Source: Onchocerca lupi (lineage: Eukaryota > Nematoda > Chromadorea > Rhabditida > Onchocercidae). From it: a DNA stretch of 64,000 bases. The DNA is taken from contig JAOVVO010000205.1 of assembly GCA_028564675.1 (NCBI GenBank), forward strand, positions 51,503 through 115,502. The letters are read 5' to 3'. The position numbers were made by a program, and so were the translations under genes. Below are positions 24,876 to 37,800 of this stretch, one piece after another; the first letter of the stretch is position 1, and every line of letters starts with the position of its first letter. The notes under the pieces were generated by a model. That model did not search any database. It was not told where the DNA came from and was given only the letters and a program-made list of their open reading frames with translations.

Positions 24876-27800
24876 CTAAAAAAATATATATATATCAATA
24901 TTAAATAATTTATAAATGGAAATATAAAATACTAAAAAAAGAAACGTTTAATTAATAATTAATTACTAGTATTATAAACAAATATTTTTAAGCGAAAAAA
25001 TATAAAAACAAACCTTTCTAAAATTTATAAACCAAAACTTTTAAAATTAAAGAAAAAAAAAAAAAAAAAAAAAAAAAGAAAGAAAAAGCAATCAAAATAT
25101 AAATCATATCATTCGAATACATTTTAAGTCTTAATAATTCTTTCTTATATCTAAAATTATAATAATCTAATTTATTATACATTTTAAATATGAATTTCTT
25201 TTTCTTTTTTTGATATTTAAAATGTCAGTAATTTTTTGTTTTGTTATATCCGAAAGACAAAAATAAATCCTCACTTTTTAAAACTAAATTGTTAGCATTA
25301 ATTTCTATTTTATATCAAATATTCTGATAATTTATCATTTTCGATATATCCATAATTATGTAGCTAATCACTTTCAACTTTTTTTTTTTAAATAAAAATT
25401 TTGGAAGAAAAAAAATATTGTGTTAGGATAAAATATTCATGTTGAAATTTGCAGATCTAATGAAATTCAACCAAATCAATTTGATTCATTTTGATGAATC
25501 TTACTTCAGGTTATTTCAAATCTTCGAGTTATTTCAATTTTTCATACAAACTTTTCTTCTTTCACTATTAGCATATTTTAAATTATTGAAATGTCGAATG
25601 AACAAATTTTGATGTTAACTTTTATGCATGTAATTTTAATTCAAACCACTGTTACATTCTTTTCTCTTTTTTTCTTTTTTTTTTTTTTTTATAATTAAAC
25701 TTGACGCCTAATACCGAAATATTTTCAGATATGAAAAGAAATTGGAAGCAAAAAATTTGGATTTAAAAGAATTATTGATGAATTTGTATGAATTGTTCGA
25801 ATAATATTCGAGAATATATTTATTGCTAATTAACCTTTTGTTAATTTTTATCAAAAAAAAAATATATATATATCTCATAAGAAATCTTCATCTATGTCAA
25901 TCCAAGCAACAATGTAATATAACTACTATTACTTTTTTTCGTAGAAAAATAGGATATTATCAAAATGAGCTAATTCTAATAATAATTCTGATATTCTAAT
26001 ACTTTAATTCTAATATTTTAATACTAATTTTAATAATTCTAATATAATTATTTCAATAAAATATGAATATCTAGCAATTTTTTCGTTTATCAATGAAAAA
26101 CTGATACTATTATTCAATGTTTTTCAACAAAATAATGATAATGTAAGTAAAAAATGGATAGAAAAACTTATTTTTAGACTTGAAAATCAAGAAATTTAAA
26201 TCTAAGAATCTGAATTATTAAAAAGAAAAAAAAAACTAGAGTAATTTTGGTATAATATTTTACTTCATCTGCAATATTTACTATGACCACAAGAAAAAAA
26301 GACATGCTAACATTCATGTGATCTTGCTATTTGCAAAAATTGTATTTTATAATAATAGGATAAGACAGGGAAATCATTTTATCTAGGTAAAATTATTTAA
26401 ATTTTCAACTTCATATAAACTAATTTAAAAATATCACATATTAATAAAAAGAATATTTTAACTAGTTGGATCAGCAACATCATAAAAACATCATCATAGC
26501 AGCTTTTGTTTTTTTCTTTTCTCCCATCCTGATTTTTCGAATATCTCCTTACTTTTACAATGTTTTAGAAAATTTCGAACAACTGGCACTTTGAAAATAA
26601 TATATATAAACTAATAAATGATTTCATAAATGCTGACTCATAAAAGACCTCAGAAAATGCTGAAAAATTCGAGACCATTCCCATTTTCATTTTTAAAATT
26701 ACCAAAATTAAACTATTCCCTATCTTATTATGTCTGAATTCAAATAATTATTTTAACCATATTTATGATTCTAAGTTGTAAAAAAAAAAAAGAAAAAAAA
26801 GAGGAAAAACAAAGGTATTAAGTTGCAAAAAAAAAATGCAAAGTTTCAAAAAAGTTGAAAATTGGAGTTGAAAAAATCAAAGAAAAAACTTAAAAGTTAA
26901 TAATATGATAATCAAAATCGAAATAATTAAGTCAATTAATGTCATACGATGTAAACGTATTTAAAATGCAAACAAATATGAAAAACAGAAAATATACATA
27001 AGCGCACAGGTATTTAGAGAGGAATATACGAAAAAAAATTTTAAATTGTATCTGAATGAAGTAAATATAAACTCAATTCCTATTACACTAACAGGTAAGT
27101 ATTGACAGTTTCAATTTTCAAATTAGTGGCAAATTAAATTGAATTAAACTAAATAAAACTGGTGGAAATTAATTTGACAGGTAGCAAATTCATTAAATTA
27201 AACTAGTCATTAACTAATGTTGCACATGCGTAACAATACTAAAATACATTCTTTAATCAAATAATTAATAATTTGAAATAACTTGAAACGAACTTATTAT
27301 TCATATCCTGTTCTATCATCATCGTAAACAACAGAAGCAAATTAAAAAAAAAATGACCTTGTCAACATTAATATCTCTCATCTTTTTTTCTTTTCAAATC
27401 ATTTTTCACTCTCTGTTTACCTTTCTTTTTTCTTCTTGCCTATTAACTTCTACTTCTAAAAATTTCAAACTGTATTTTCGCTTCTAAAAAAATTCCTAAT
27501 TAAAATGTTTGGGTTGCAGTCCTGATTAAATTATAATTATGATAATAATTAATTCCAATAAAAATCTAATTATTATAAAAATTGGAAAGAAATTTTATCT
27601 AGTCAAAAAGCATCTATCTTAGTAGAATATTCAATTAAATATCGTTAAAGTTTCATCAGTCACAATGCAAATATGGGCAAACAGCACTTCGCAAACCGGT
27701 TGAAGGAATTCAAAATCTTGTACTGAAACTTAGTTCAAAAAGCAATAGCATTAGTAAATTATTCGATATAATTGCAAACACAATAAAATCAATAATTCAA

Positions 27801-28608
27801 ATATTTGTTTTTCGGTTAAATGCAAAAAGCAATGTAAAAGCCATGTAGCTTCGTTAGTATAAACCAATATTAGTATTTGTTTTCTTTATATTCCTAACAA
27901 ATGTTTACATGAACCCACAAAACAGCATTCTATCATATCAACAAAGTATTGAAATTTGAAAGTAAATTCGAATCTCAATAAAAGAAGACATTACTCTGAC
28001 TGTAGTTGAAAAATAAACAACAAATAATATGCAGTAATAAAATACATATCAATAAGATAAATAATGAACTTTTGAGCAAATTAGATAGTGAATGTAATCT
28101 CGTTATTCAGAAATGAAATAGATTTTACTGAATTAAATATTTAATGCAACTATTAAAAATTATATATTAGAAAAAACTAATATGCAAGCAAGCAAAGAAT
28201 ACAGATCATCGTCATTTCAAGTGGAAAACATTTCCTTTATATTTCATTTTCTCATAAGGAAATTATGAACTAATTTTGCTATATTAAATTTAATGACAAA
28301 TCTCAGGCGCAACGATTATCGGAGAGCTAAGTATGTGCATACTACTCTTTGTACCTTTTCAAACTAATCTCTGATTTTCTTTTCATTTTTTTACATTACA
28401 TTATCATCTAACTCTATTCTTATTTATAACATATATAGCTACATTCTATCTACCCGTATTCTAAATAATTCTAAGAAACAAATCATCAACACATATGAAG
28501 TGAAGAAATTAGTGTTATCTATGAGATAAATGCATGTGTAGCAACTTAAAACTCCAACTGATTCAAAATCCGAAAATAATAACAGATCCGCTCCAGAATC
28601 CATTAAAA
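24876..28608. other. Intergenic AT-rich region
   Basis: Lies between the 5' end of the phosphatase gene and the 3' end of ATPAF2. I see long poly-A runs (near 25050-25078), T-rich stretches and no exon with supportable splice sites on either strand. It should contain the phosphatase promoter. Confidence 0.5.
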
Positions 28609-30547
28609 CTAAACCACTTTTGTATCATTTTTCACCATTTCATTTTCTCGAAATTTCATTTCGCATTCTGGTTCCAAATCACCCAAATGCACTAATAATA
28701 TACCGGCTGATAACCGTGAAATCAGCTCTTCTCGTTCGATATCATGAGCCCATTCAACCTGCAACTTTTTTTCCTCTTTATCGTGAGTATATGCGGTTAT
28801 TTTTACAATAGATATTAATTCTCACTCTAATTCTCATCTTATCAAAAGTACTAAAGGAAGCTTCGATATAATGCCTTGTCAAGAAACCCAGAGAATATCT
28901 ATAAAGTTTTCTAGACAAAGACAAAAACTAGTATTTAAGCTAAATGCTAACCTTTCCCCAAATATCACTTTGATATGTTTGCTCTAAAAGTGCCAGCTCA
29001 ACGGCTTCATCGACATGCAAACGAGATGATATGGTTGCCAACGTAAGTAACACAGATTTGAGTGACTCAGTGGCATACTGTAAACCGACTAGTTGTAGAA
29101 AACTGTAATTCGATAACTGATTTGCCAAACGAATTCGTGAATTATCATCGATCTTAGCTTCTGGAAAAAAGATCACAATAATCACTCATAAAACTGGAAT
29201 GACCTTATTCTAAAAATTTCTGCAAATCCAGAAATTTAAAGATAACATGATCATTTAATTTAATAAGTTTCCAACTACTAAAAAACTGAATAGGGATCCT
29301 GCACTAATCTCAAGAATCTCAAGACGTTCCCTTCGGTAAAACATACATCCATAAAAACAACATAAACATTTTAAAAATTAGCGAAAAAGTAATTAAGTTT
29401 TTAGATCTATAGCATATGAAAGTTCGTATTAATAAAATTTCAAAAATCCAACTAACCTTCGACCAGTGAATAACTCGGTTTCACCGACAAACCATACTCC
29501 CAGTTTATCCATTCAACTATTGGATTCCAATTTTTCTCTTCCAGCTCTAGTAAATTATTGTTTTCCTCTAATCGATATAAGACTGTGTCTTTATCCAGAA
29601 ATTGAAGCACTTGCGACAAGAGATCAGATCTGAACTAATCTTTCAAAAAGATAAGACAAATAGACAACATTTCGACATAATAATGATCCTAGATAAATAT
29701 TCAGTTCAGATGCACTTAATAAACAATTATAACAACGGTAAGGTTAATTATAGCATTTTTATGCAAATGAAAAATCATACATATTTAATTTCCTTATTCT
29801 TCTACTCATCCCTCAAAGAGAGAACAAATTATTTTCTTTGGAAACTAAACAATGTAAATGAAACAATATAACTTCAAAGAAAAATAATGCATACTTTTTT
29901 AACGACATCGGATTATCGATAGCTGTAAAAATTAAGCCTGTAAGCCGCATTAAGTTTGTCTTCAACTCTTTTTTTTGCATCTTCCATTCCTCAGCTACGG
30001 CAAGTGCAAGTGCTTCGGAAGATATCTAGAAAAAGCAAATAATTAAATTTTGAAATGATTTTTGATTTTATTTTTTCCTGTCAAATTAGGATAACATACG
30101 AAATATTTCTTAAAAAAAGTCATTTTTATTCTCTTTCATATCTGTTTGAGTATCCGAAAAAAAAAAAAAAGAAAAAGAAAAGAAAAAAACCCATAAAACT
30201 CCAAGTAAGAAAACCAAACCTTTACTGGGTTCCGCTTCGGTGTAACCAAACAGTACTTATCAAGATATATATTATAAACTTGTTCCATAGGCTTAAACAC
30301 AGGTCGTGCTTCCTGAAATTTATGAAATTTTAAATTTTCAACTTAATGAAAATTCACTTCAATTCTACTGGTATTTTTTTAAAAAAAAACCATCGTTTTT
30401 TTCCTTTTCATTTCTATAACTAAGTCATCTTATGTTTCTATCAATCATCAATTAATTCAATTTTACGATTACCTCATAAAATCGTTTCTTTGCATTAGGG
30501 ATACCAGAAAATCGTCGGCATAATACATAACACAATTTTACATTCAT
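28609..30547 (-). CDS. ATPAF2: ATPAF2 (ATP12) mitochondrial F1-ATPase assembly factor, 276 residues
   Basis: ATP12 is a matrix chaperone that binds the F1 alpha subunit during assembly of ATP synthase. Six exons (30547-30473, 30312-30220, 30025-29895, 29629-29457, 29160-28952, 28758-28609) join in phase. The first 20 residues (MNVKLCYVLCRRFSGIPNAK) look like a mitochondrial presequence; KKRFYE then aligns with RKRFYQNV of human ATPAF2. Later landmarks are SSEALALAVAEEW (human SEALAIAVATEW), LQFLDKDTVLYRLEE (VKFLDTDTICYRVEE), NWNPIVEWINWEYGL, LQYATESLKSVLLTLATI and the family core WGKVEWAHDIEREEL. Length matches the family (human 289). The first exon begins exactly at an ATAG acceptor directly before ATG, so the mRNA is probably trans-spliced there. 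NDUFAF2 lies 0.75 kb upstream on the same strand. Confidence 0.92.
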
Positions 30548-31296
30548 CTATAAAAAGTTATGGCTGATTATGGCTCATTCTGTCCAAACTTCACCAAAAT
30601 ACATATACTATACTAAGAACATGTACTACACCAATTAATTGTCCAATTCTAACCAACTAATATATATTCCAAATTTAAACAATAAAAATAAGTTCCTGAA
30701 GCAACTGAATATGGCATCAAATTTATAGCTTCAGTTAATAATAATTTATGACCTGTCCTACTTCGACATATCAGCATTGTTATCAGCTCTATATCATACT
30801 GAAATTTGTCAGTTAAATAACTGAAAATTCCAAAAAGATGCATTCCCGAAAAATATGCAGTTACTATGAAGTATACATACTGTTATAAAAAAAAGCTGTT
30901 AAACAAAATGATTTTTCGATTATTCATTGTGATTCAAATGAACAAAAATACAGTAAACGTAACAGAATGAATAAGAGATATATTTTACAGAATAAAATAG
31001 GTAATAAAAAAACAGAAGCATTGCAGAAGAAATCTCTTAATGCTTTTCTTAAAATTCTTCTGAATAAATCATCTTCTGGAACGAATCAATCGCTCAAGGA
31101 CACCAATTGGAAAACTTGGAAAACTGATAAACTTATGTCTCATTTTTTCCGAAAATTAGCTGTAGTAAGATGTGTAGAATTTATAATTTAAATTATAATT
31201 TAGACTTATATTCCAGAATAATTTGACCACACAAATCTTCTGAACAAAAAAAACTCCTTGTCTAGAATAAACTTCTTTTTTAGGAAAAAAATTTGA

Positions 31297-32891
31297 TCAT
31301 GACATTCTTGACTGCTCTTTGTCATAGTCTACATAACGTGGAAAACCTCTCGGTTGTGAATCGAAATCATCGGACATCGTTGTTGATTCTATGTAAGGCA
31401 TTTTTTTTGATTCATTATCCGAAAGTTCGTTCGTCTTATCGCGTTCTAATTTTTCCACTTTTACTGCCATCTGCAAAAACTTATCAAATTGTTAATAATT
31501 ATAAAACATACGATTTCTTTCAAGTCTTAAGTTCGAAAGTGAATAATAATTGTCTGGATAATAATCAATAATAAAAGTAATAAAGGCGAAATAATTACAT
31601 ATATATTTTGTATATATGTCACAGTTCGCCATATAAAGGATGATGGTTGCAGTCATTAAAGGAAACTTGGGATGCCAACCATAAAACCATTTATTTTATT
31701 CTATTTCTTAATTAGAGTGAAAATTATTCGGTAAAATTTATACAGAAAAAATTACAGAAAAGTTTATACAAAAAAAAAAAAAAAAAATTACATCTAAATC
31801 AAAAATTACATCTAAATTTCAAAAATTACATCAAAAAATTACATCTAAACAGCAGCACGAAAATTTCTAAGAAAAAAAGAAAAAAAAACCTCTTCACTAG
31901 CTCGTCGATTGGCTAAAATCTCTTCTGGTGTCGGCGGTAATTTTCGTATCCCTCGTAGCCATGTTAGCCATTCTGGTGGTGGTAATTCAGATGAATTTCT
32001 TGCCGGAATAAATCCCCTACAATATTCAATATGCGTAAAATGGAAAGATGAGTAGAAGTAATTCATTATATGCTTTGCTGTGAAATTTATAAGTCTCCAG
32101 TCATTGTTACATGTTGTATTGCAAAACTATCAAAATTTGTAAAATTCTAATAATCGATTCTCTGCATTAGATAATGCGACAAAGACCAAAGTTTTGATTA
32201 CTTTCATGAAATTTCAATGATTCTTCCCTTTCAGTAGTAGTTATCATTCATGATAATTGAATGGTAATGAATGATAATTCAACGATAATTAAATGATAAT
32301 TTAACGATAATTGAATGACAATTCAACCCTGCCAACTTTGCGTGTCAGATGATTTATTTCTTATTTCTGGATATATACTGCCCAGAAATGGTTTCAATTA
32401 TGGTGAAGCTACTCACCTAACTTATTGCTCAAACTTAACTTATCGGAACTCAGACATACATCATTCCATATTTTGCTGAGAATGAATCTATCCTACAGCC
32501 TTCTTTGAATTTATGATTCCTAATTCCATAACTTAATGAGATTTAATTAAAACTTACTGAATGTTATGTTATTTTTACTAACAAATTTACACAATGAGTA
32601 ACCTGTAATTTCACAGAATGAAAGATGGCAGTATTACTTGCACTTACAAATAATGAAAATTTCTTGTTAAAAAATTTCAAACGAAACAAAATTCTCATGT
32701 GAAAATCTTGAAACTCAGAAGAAAAATCCATCGTCGACTGACCGGCTTACAATTCTTCGGGATTTCATTAGTTCATAATATTTGTTGCCTTCTTCATCAA
32801 TGCCAACAAAAGTCTTCCGAAATCGTTTACGATCAAGCGAATCCAAAAAATTACGCCAAATGAATTTCAATACACCCGGACGACTACTCAT
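31297..32891 (-). CDS. NDUFAF2: NDUFAF2 (mimitin) complex I assembly factor, 149 residues
   Basis: NDUFAF2 is a small mitochondrial factor related to subunit NDUFA12 that acts late in complex I assembly. Three exons: 32891-32743, 32016-31890, 31470-31297. Exon 1 gives VLKFIWRNFLDSL and KTFVGIDEEGNKYYELMKSR, matching the family pattern LWRSLSR...VGTDQFGNKYYYIPQ. Exon 2 contains PPPEWLTWLRGIRKLPPTPE and EILANRR (human PTEWEAWIRRTRKTPPTMEEILKN). Exon 3 is a polar tail ending EQSRMS-stop. To keep frame, exon 1 must end at a GTCAGT donor (CCG|GTCAGT), passing over a better-looking GTAAGC 8 bases earlier; the result, RRIVSRGFIPARN, aligns well. A pyrimidine-rich acceptor (TCTGTTTTCTGTTCGGAG) lies just before the start. 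Possibly co-transcribed with downstream ATPAF2. Confidence 0.87.
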
Positions 32892-34816
32892 TAATACTCC
32901 ATTCTCCGAACAGAAAACAGATAATACATAAATTTGTAGATATATCAATTTAATAGAGCCTGAGTACGCCAATTATTGATATCGTATAAACTTGTATTTT
33001 TAAGTTAGTCGGAGAGATTATTTATCTACTCATATATTCACATTTTTTAACTAAGAAATCAATTGACTATTTTGTTATACACAGAATTTATTACGTCTCA
33101 ACATAATCAATTTTATCATAAGATATCATCCATAAAATATCTAAAAGCCACTGTTTCAATTTCTGACTTAACGGTTGCATTGATCATTATAAATATCAGC
33201 AAATTAGATATTTTATAATTATCATTGTAACATAATTTGCATATTAGATATTTTATAATTCTCAGAGTTAAATAATTTGAAAATGTCTCTCTATATACGG
33301 AAATCATCTGTAAAAATCAGTTCAATTCGGAAATAATATCATTTAGAGTAATTAATAAATTCCTGGAAAAAATCATTCCACAACTTCAATAAAAAGAATT
33401 TTGAAATTGAAATAAAAAGAAAGAAGAAAGAAATTGAGGAAAAAATCACAGAGATCATTCATAAAAAAATCATTCCACTTATCATAAATTATTATAATAA
33501 TTATCAAAATATCCAATCATATTAAAAATCAAAAACAAATATAATAATGAATGAAATGAAAAAGTTGCAACGATCATTTGTTTACTTAAAAATAAGAGAA
33601 ATTCTTCGAAATATTTCAATTTCTTTCCCATATTTTTTTAATTCAGAATTAAAACTTCCAATTCCAATTAATTCTTGAATAATATAAATTAATGAACAAT
33701 CACCATCGTACAAAATATCTCGCATACTTCCAACTTGATCAATATTTGATATGAAGTTCTTATGTAGATTTAGATCCCAGCACGAAAACTTGACAATGTT
33801 AAGTTGACGATTTTTGGTTGAGATATACTTTTGTCAAATTCCGTTTGGAGGAGGAGACAATGTATTTTGGGAGAGGATTAGGGATTGATGAGATTGCGAG
33901 ATATTATTGGTTAGGGATTGCGGGTGAATGAAATGTAATAGAAAGTTGGAAGAGATCAAAGATTGTGAGGGATTCAAAAAGCGGTACGTTTCATGATTGA
34001 ATGATGGATATTAGATGAGAGTTTAGGAATGCGTATATTTTTTTGTAATACATTATTCGAGGATGAGAAGAAAGGGTTGTTTGTTAGAAAAGAGAGTGTA
34101 AAAGTGGGTGAAAAAGATGAGAAAAGAACGGGAGGAAGAGTTGTGAAAAAATTAAGAGAATCATTATGGTTTAATGTATGCAGAGATTGAAAGTGCTAGA
34201 AGGTTAGACCAGAGAAGAAATCGTTTGATCAAAATTAATGTAAATATGCTTAGGTTTATATGATTGATTTATTTCGCTTAATTTTTAACAATTTTTGCAT
34301 AATAGCTGTTTGATTAATTCCGTTTAATGCATTTATTCGCTTATGGATTTAACATTATTCAAATCAACGAGATATTCAAATATCTCAACCTACAAGATTA
34401 TTTCTTAAGACGCATTTTTGAGGATGATATCGCAGAAAACTTTTCTGTAGATCTCTGCGAAAAAGATATACGATTCAAGTCAATCGTTTTATCTAGCTGA
34501 ACTTCCAAAAGTCTTTAATTTATCGAGAATTGTTTGATCTATCCGAAATTGTTTAACCATTTTCGAAACTGATTAATCCATCGGGATATGCTATAGTTTG
34601 ATTGTTCCATGAGGCGAATTGTTTGATTAACTGTTATTTTGAACTATTTTAGTTCGGTACTAGTAATGATTAGATTATTAGCATATGTTGAATTGGATAA
34701 AAAACTTTGATAAAATAGTCCATAATGTTCGTTTAATTCATAACTGATGCAAATAATCGATAATTTTTGCATCAAACTAAATGTTTTCTGTATAAATTTT
34801 TCATATTTTAGTATCG
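32892..34816. promoter_or_regulatory. Divergent intergenic region between NDUFAF2 and CstF-77
   Basis: The minus-strand block ends and the plus-strand block begins here, so promoters for both genes must lie inside. A purine- and G-rich tract at about 33840-34160 (repeated TTAGGGATTG, GAGGAGGAGA, GGGAGAGG) stands out from the AT-rich surroundings. No open frame is supported. The exact transcription starts cannot be read. Confidence 0.4.
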
Positions 34817-37800
34817 ATGAGTTCGCTTTCAGTTGTAAGTCCGGAACGGCGAATTGAACTGAATCCATTTGATGTCGATGCTTGGAATCTTTTGTTACGA
34901 GAATCACAGGTATTCATTATATTGGAAATTAATATTTCTTAGTGAAATATGTTGAGTATTTTCAATTTAATTGGTCAAGGGAATGCATAAATGTAAAGTT
35001 GCAATGAGTAGTGTATAATTGTAATAAGTAATACGTAATTTGCTTCCTTTTTATTGAACTTTCGTTAGTGATATAAGGAAATAAACCAATTCATATTACG
35101 AAATTTTCTGATTCAAAATATTCTTAGTAATATATGAGAGAAAAAGATGAAAATTAATTGAATAGGAAGTTAATGTGAATTTCATCACCTTATACTGAAC
35201 TATTTTTAACCAGTTACTATTTGGACCATTTACATCGGATTTCTTTTGTTTGCCCCAGTAAATTACATTTAAGATGATGAAAATGTTATTTAAAAAATAG
35301 AGTTTATTCTAAGTTTCCTTGAAATTGATTGCCTTATACTGAAATGGACGAGATTACTTATGTGAAAACAAGTCATAGTAAGATTAAGATATCCGAAGGA
35401 ATCTTGAAGCAAAGTGAGGTTTCAGGCTAGACCAATTGATCAAGTACGTTCGTTTTATGAAAAATTAGTGACACAGTTTCCGAATGCTGGCCGTTATTGG
35501 AAAGCATATATAGATCATGAAGTAAGTTATCTCCTGAAAATTTTGCTTTATTTCAAATCTGAGCTTTCGTTTTATGTTACTGGACGCTTTCGTGGAGAAG
35601 CCCTATTTGAATTCGCATTTACTTACTACAGTAATTTCAGTCAAAAAATATTCGCAGAGGAAATATAATGGACTTGGGGAATGGGGGGAGGGGAGGATTT
35701 CAAAGGCAAAAACCGAAGAAATTCAATGTATAAAATTTTCGAGACTATTATAAAAAATTTAGAGACATATTGGTAACTGTTTTTGCTCATTAAAATCAAT
35801 ATTCCATAAATCATGAATTTGAAAACACTGAAAACGAAGGATATCATCATGAAGAAAAAGCAGTTTCCATCAATTGAATATCATCGGTTGTTATTTGTTT
35901 TGCAATTTTGCAGCGCGCAGTGGTGCTCGCTCTTCTTCTCCTTCTTCGTGTAAACAGATATGGGACTTCTGTGAAACTGAGAACAAAAAGTGTGAATTTA
36001 GGAATGACATACTCTGTCTTTAGTCCATGTTTTGAACAAATATCAAATGTATTGCTAGTGCTGCATGAATTTTGCTACCATTCCAAACGGAATAAAAATT
36101 TTTATTCGAGAAAGTGGCCCAACAATAATGAAATATATTTTTTTGGTCGCATTTTTCCTTTTTCCTTTTTTTCTTTCTTTTTAAACTTTTCCCGCCGAAT
36201 AAAGAATATACAACAAGTATGATCTCTCTCACATTGCAACTAATCGTGATTTTTCAAAATTCATTTCACATTATACTTTGTTATCTCGGCGTGTGAAATT
36301 GCAGTAAAGAATATATTGGGAAAATAAGAGAATGGGATAGAGAACACATTGAAAGTCCGATCTCCTAATGTGAATAATGTGAATTTTGAAAAATCATTTT
36401 ACAGTGACAGTGTTATACTAACTGAAACAATAATAATTATTCAGACAGCAAGTCTTTTTATTTTTATTTTTTTGAAAGAAAAAAAGAATCTAGCACATAT
36501 TCCAATAATTTTAGAATAGATACTTTTGTTGCATGATGTTGGAATTTCATGTCCACAAATTTCCCAGATTAGGATATAAAATTATATGAAATTCTTCCTT
36601 GCAATTTTTTGAAATTTTTTTGCAACAGAAGTTTACGTTTTTAACAAATTTCTAGAATACTGTTAAATTATGTTAGAAATTTCACGAAGAAACTTACGAT
36701 TAAATATGTTTTGGCTTTATTATTTGATTGAATTGATTTTAAAAAGTGAGCATAATTTGTTGTTTGCATCCATTCTAAAACTGCCCAATATACGGCATTA
36801 GTTTTACTGTAATGTCTATCACAGGCCGATTTTGCGTGAATTTCTTAGCAGATAAACTCCCGTTACTCTACTTTCCTGAGATTTTATTTTTTATATTACC
36901 AAAAGAGAAAGTTTCATTTACTTAAATTTCAGCTTCGTGGCAAAAATTACGAAAATGTGGAGTCAGTAAGTTTGAATTCTTTTTTCAAGTTTCCAAAATT
37001 TTCGATTTGGCATTCAGACAATTAATAATCAGTATTATATAAATCTGTTTTCCAACGAATAGTTTAATCATGGGATGAATTGATATAAGTGATCATACTG
37101 AGTGTTATCATGGGTTTAGTTGCAGTTGCATCAATAAGAAAGGTACATTAAATTGAATGTTTGCTTAGTTTTTCTCAAATTTTTAGTTTAATCCCGATCC
37201 TATAGTGAGATTCGACATGCAGGATATATGTTTCGAAGTTTGAAACTCAGAAATATTGTTCTCTACTGATAAGCGAGAACTGGATTAATCAACACGGAAA
37301 AATATTATCATAAGTATCATGAGCTTAATGCATGTCGACGTTGAGCATTCACATTTAACCTGCAGTAATATACCAACATTAGATAGTTTAACACGTGGTA
37401 AACTATTGCTAGAAGTATTTTGATTAATAAGTAATTTAATCTAACTATCAAAACTTGGGACTTATATAGCTTAGAAAAAGTATATTTCAATTGTTGATAT
37501 TGTTATTAGCCTAAATATTGATAATACAGATGTGCTAATTTATTAGTGAAAATATTTCATTGCCTAATGATTGAAGGATAATTTTTTTTTTTTAAAGTTA
37601 TTTGGACGTTGTCTCATTCACGTTCTTAATATCGACCTCTGGAAGTGTTATGTTTTCTATGTACGTGAGACCAAAGGGCATCTATCTTCATTCAGGTTTA
37701 ATATATTCATTATTTCTTTTGATATAGCTATGTATAGGGTATTTATATATAAATCTATGTATAAATTCATTGCATATATTATTATATAGTGGCTTTTCAG

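Noticed and set aside
30649..30843. Open frame on the minus strand containing LMPYS, also seen in the secreted-peptide precursor (exon at 3974-3889).
   Set aside because: The similarity is one 17-base match and does not extend; no splice partners between NDUFAF2 and ATPAF2, so treated as chance.
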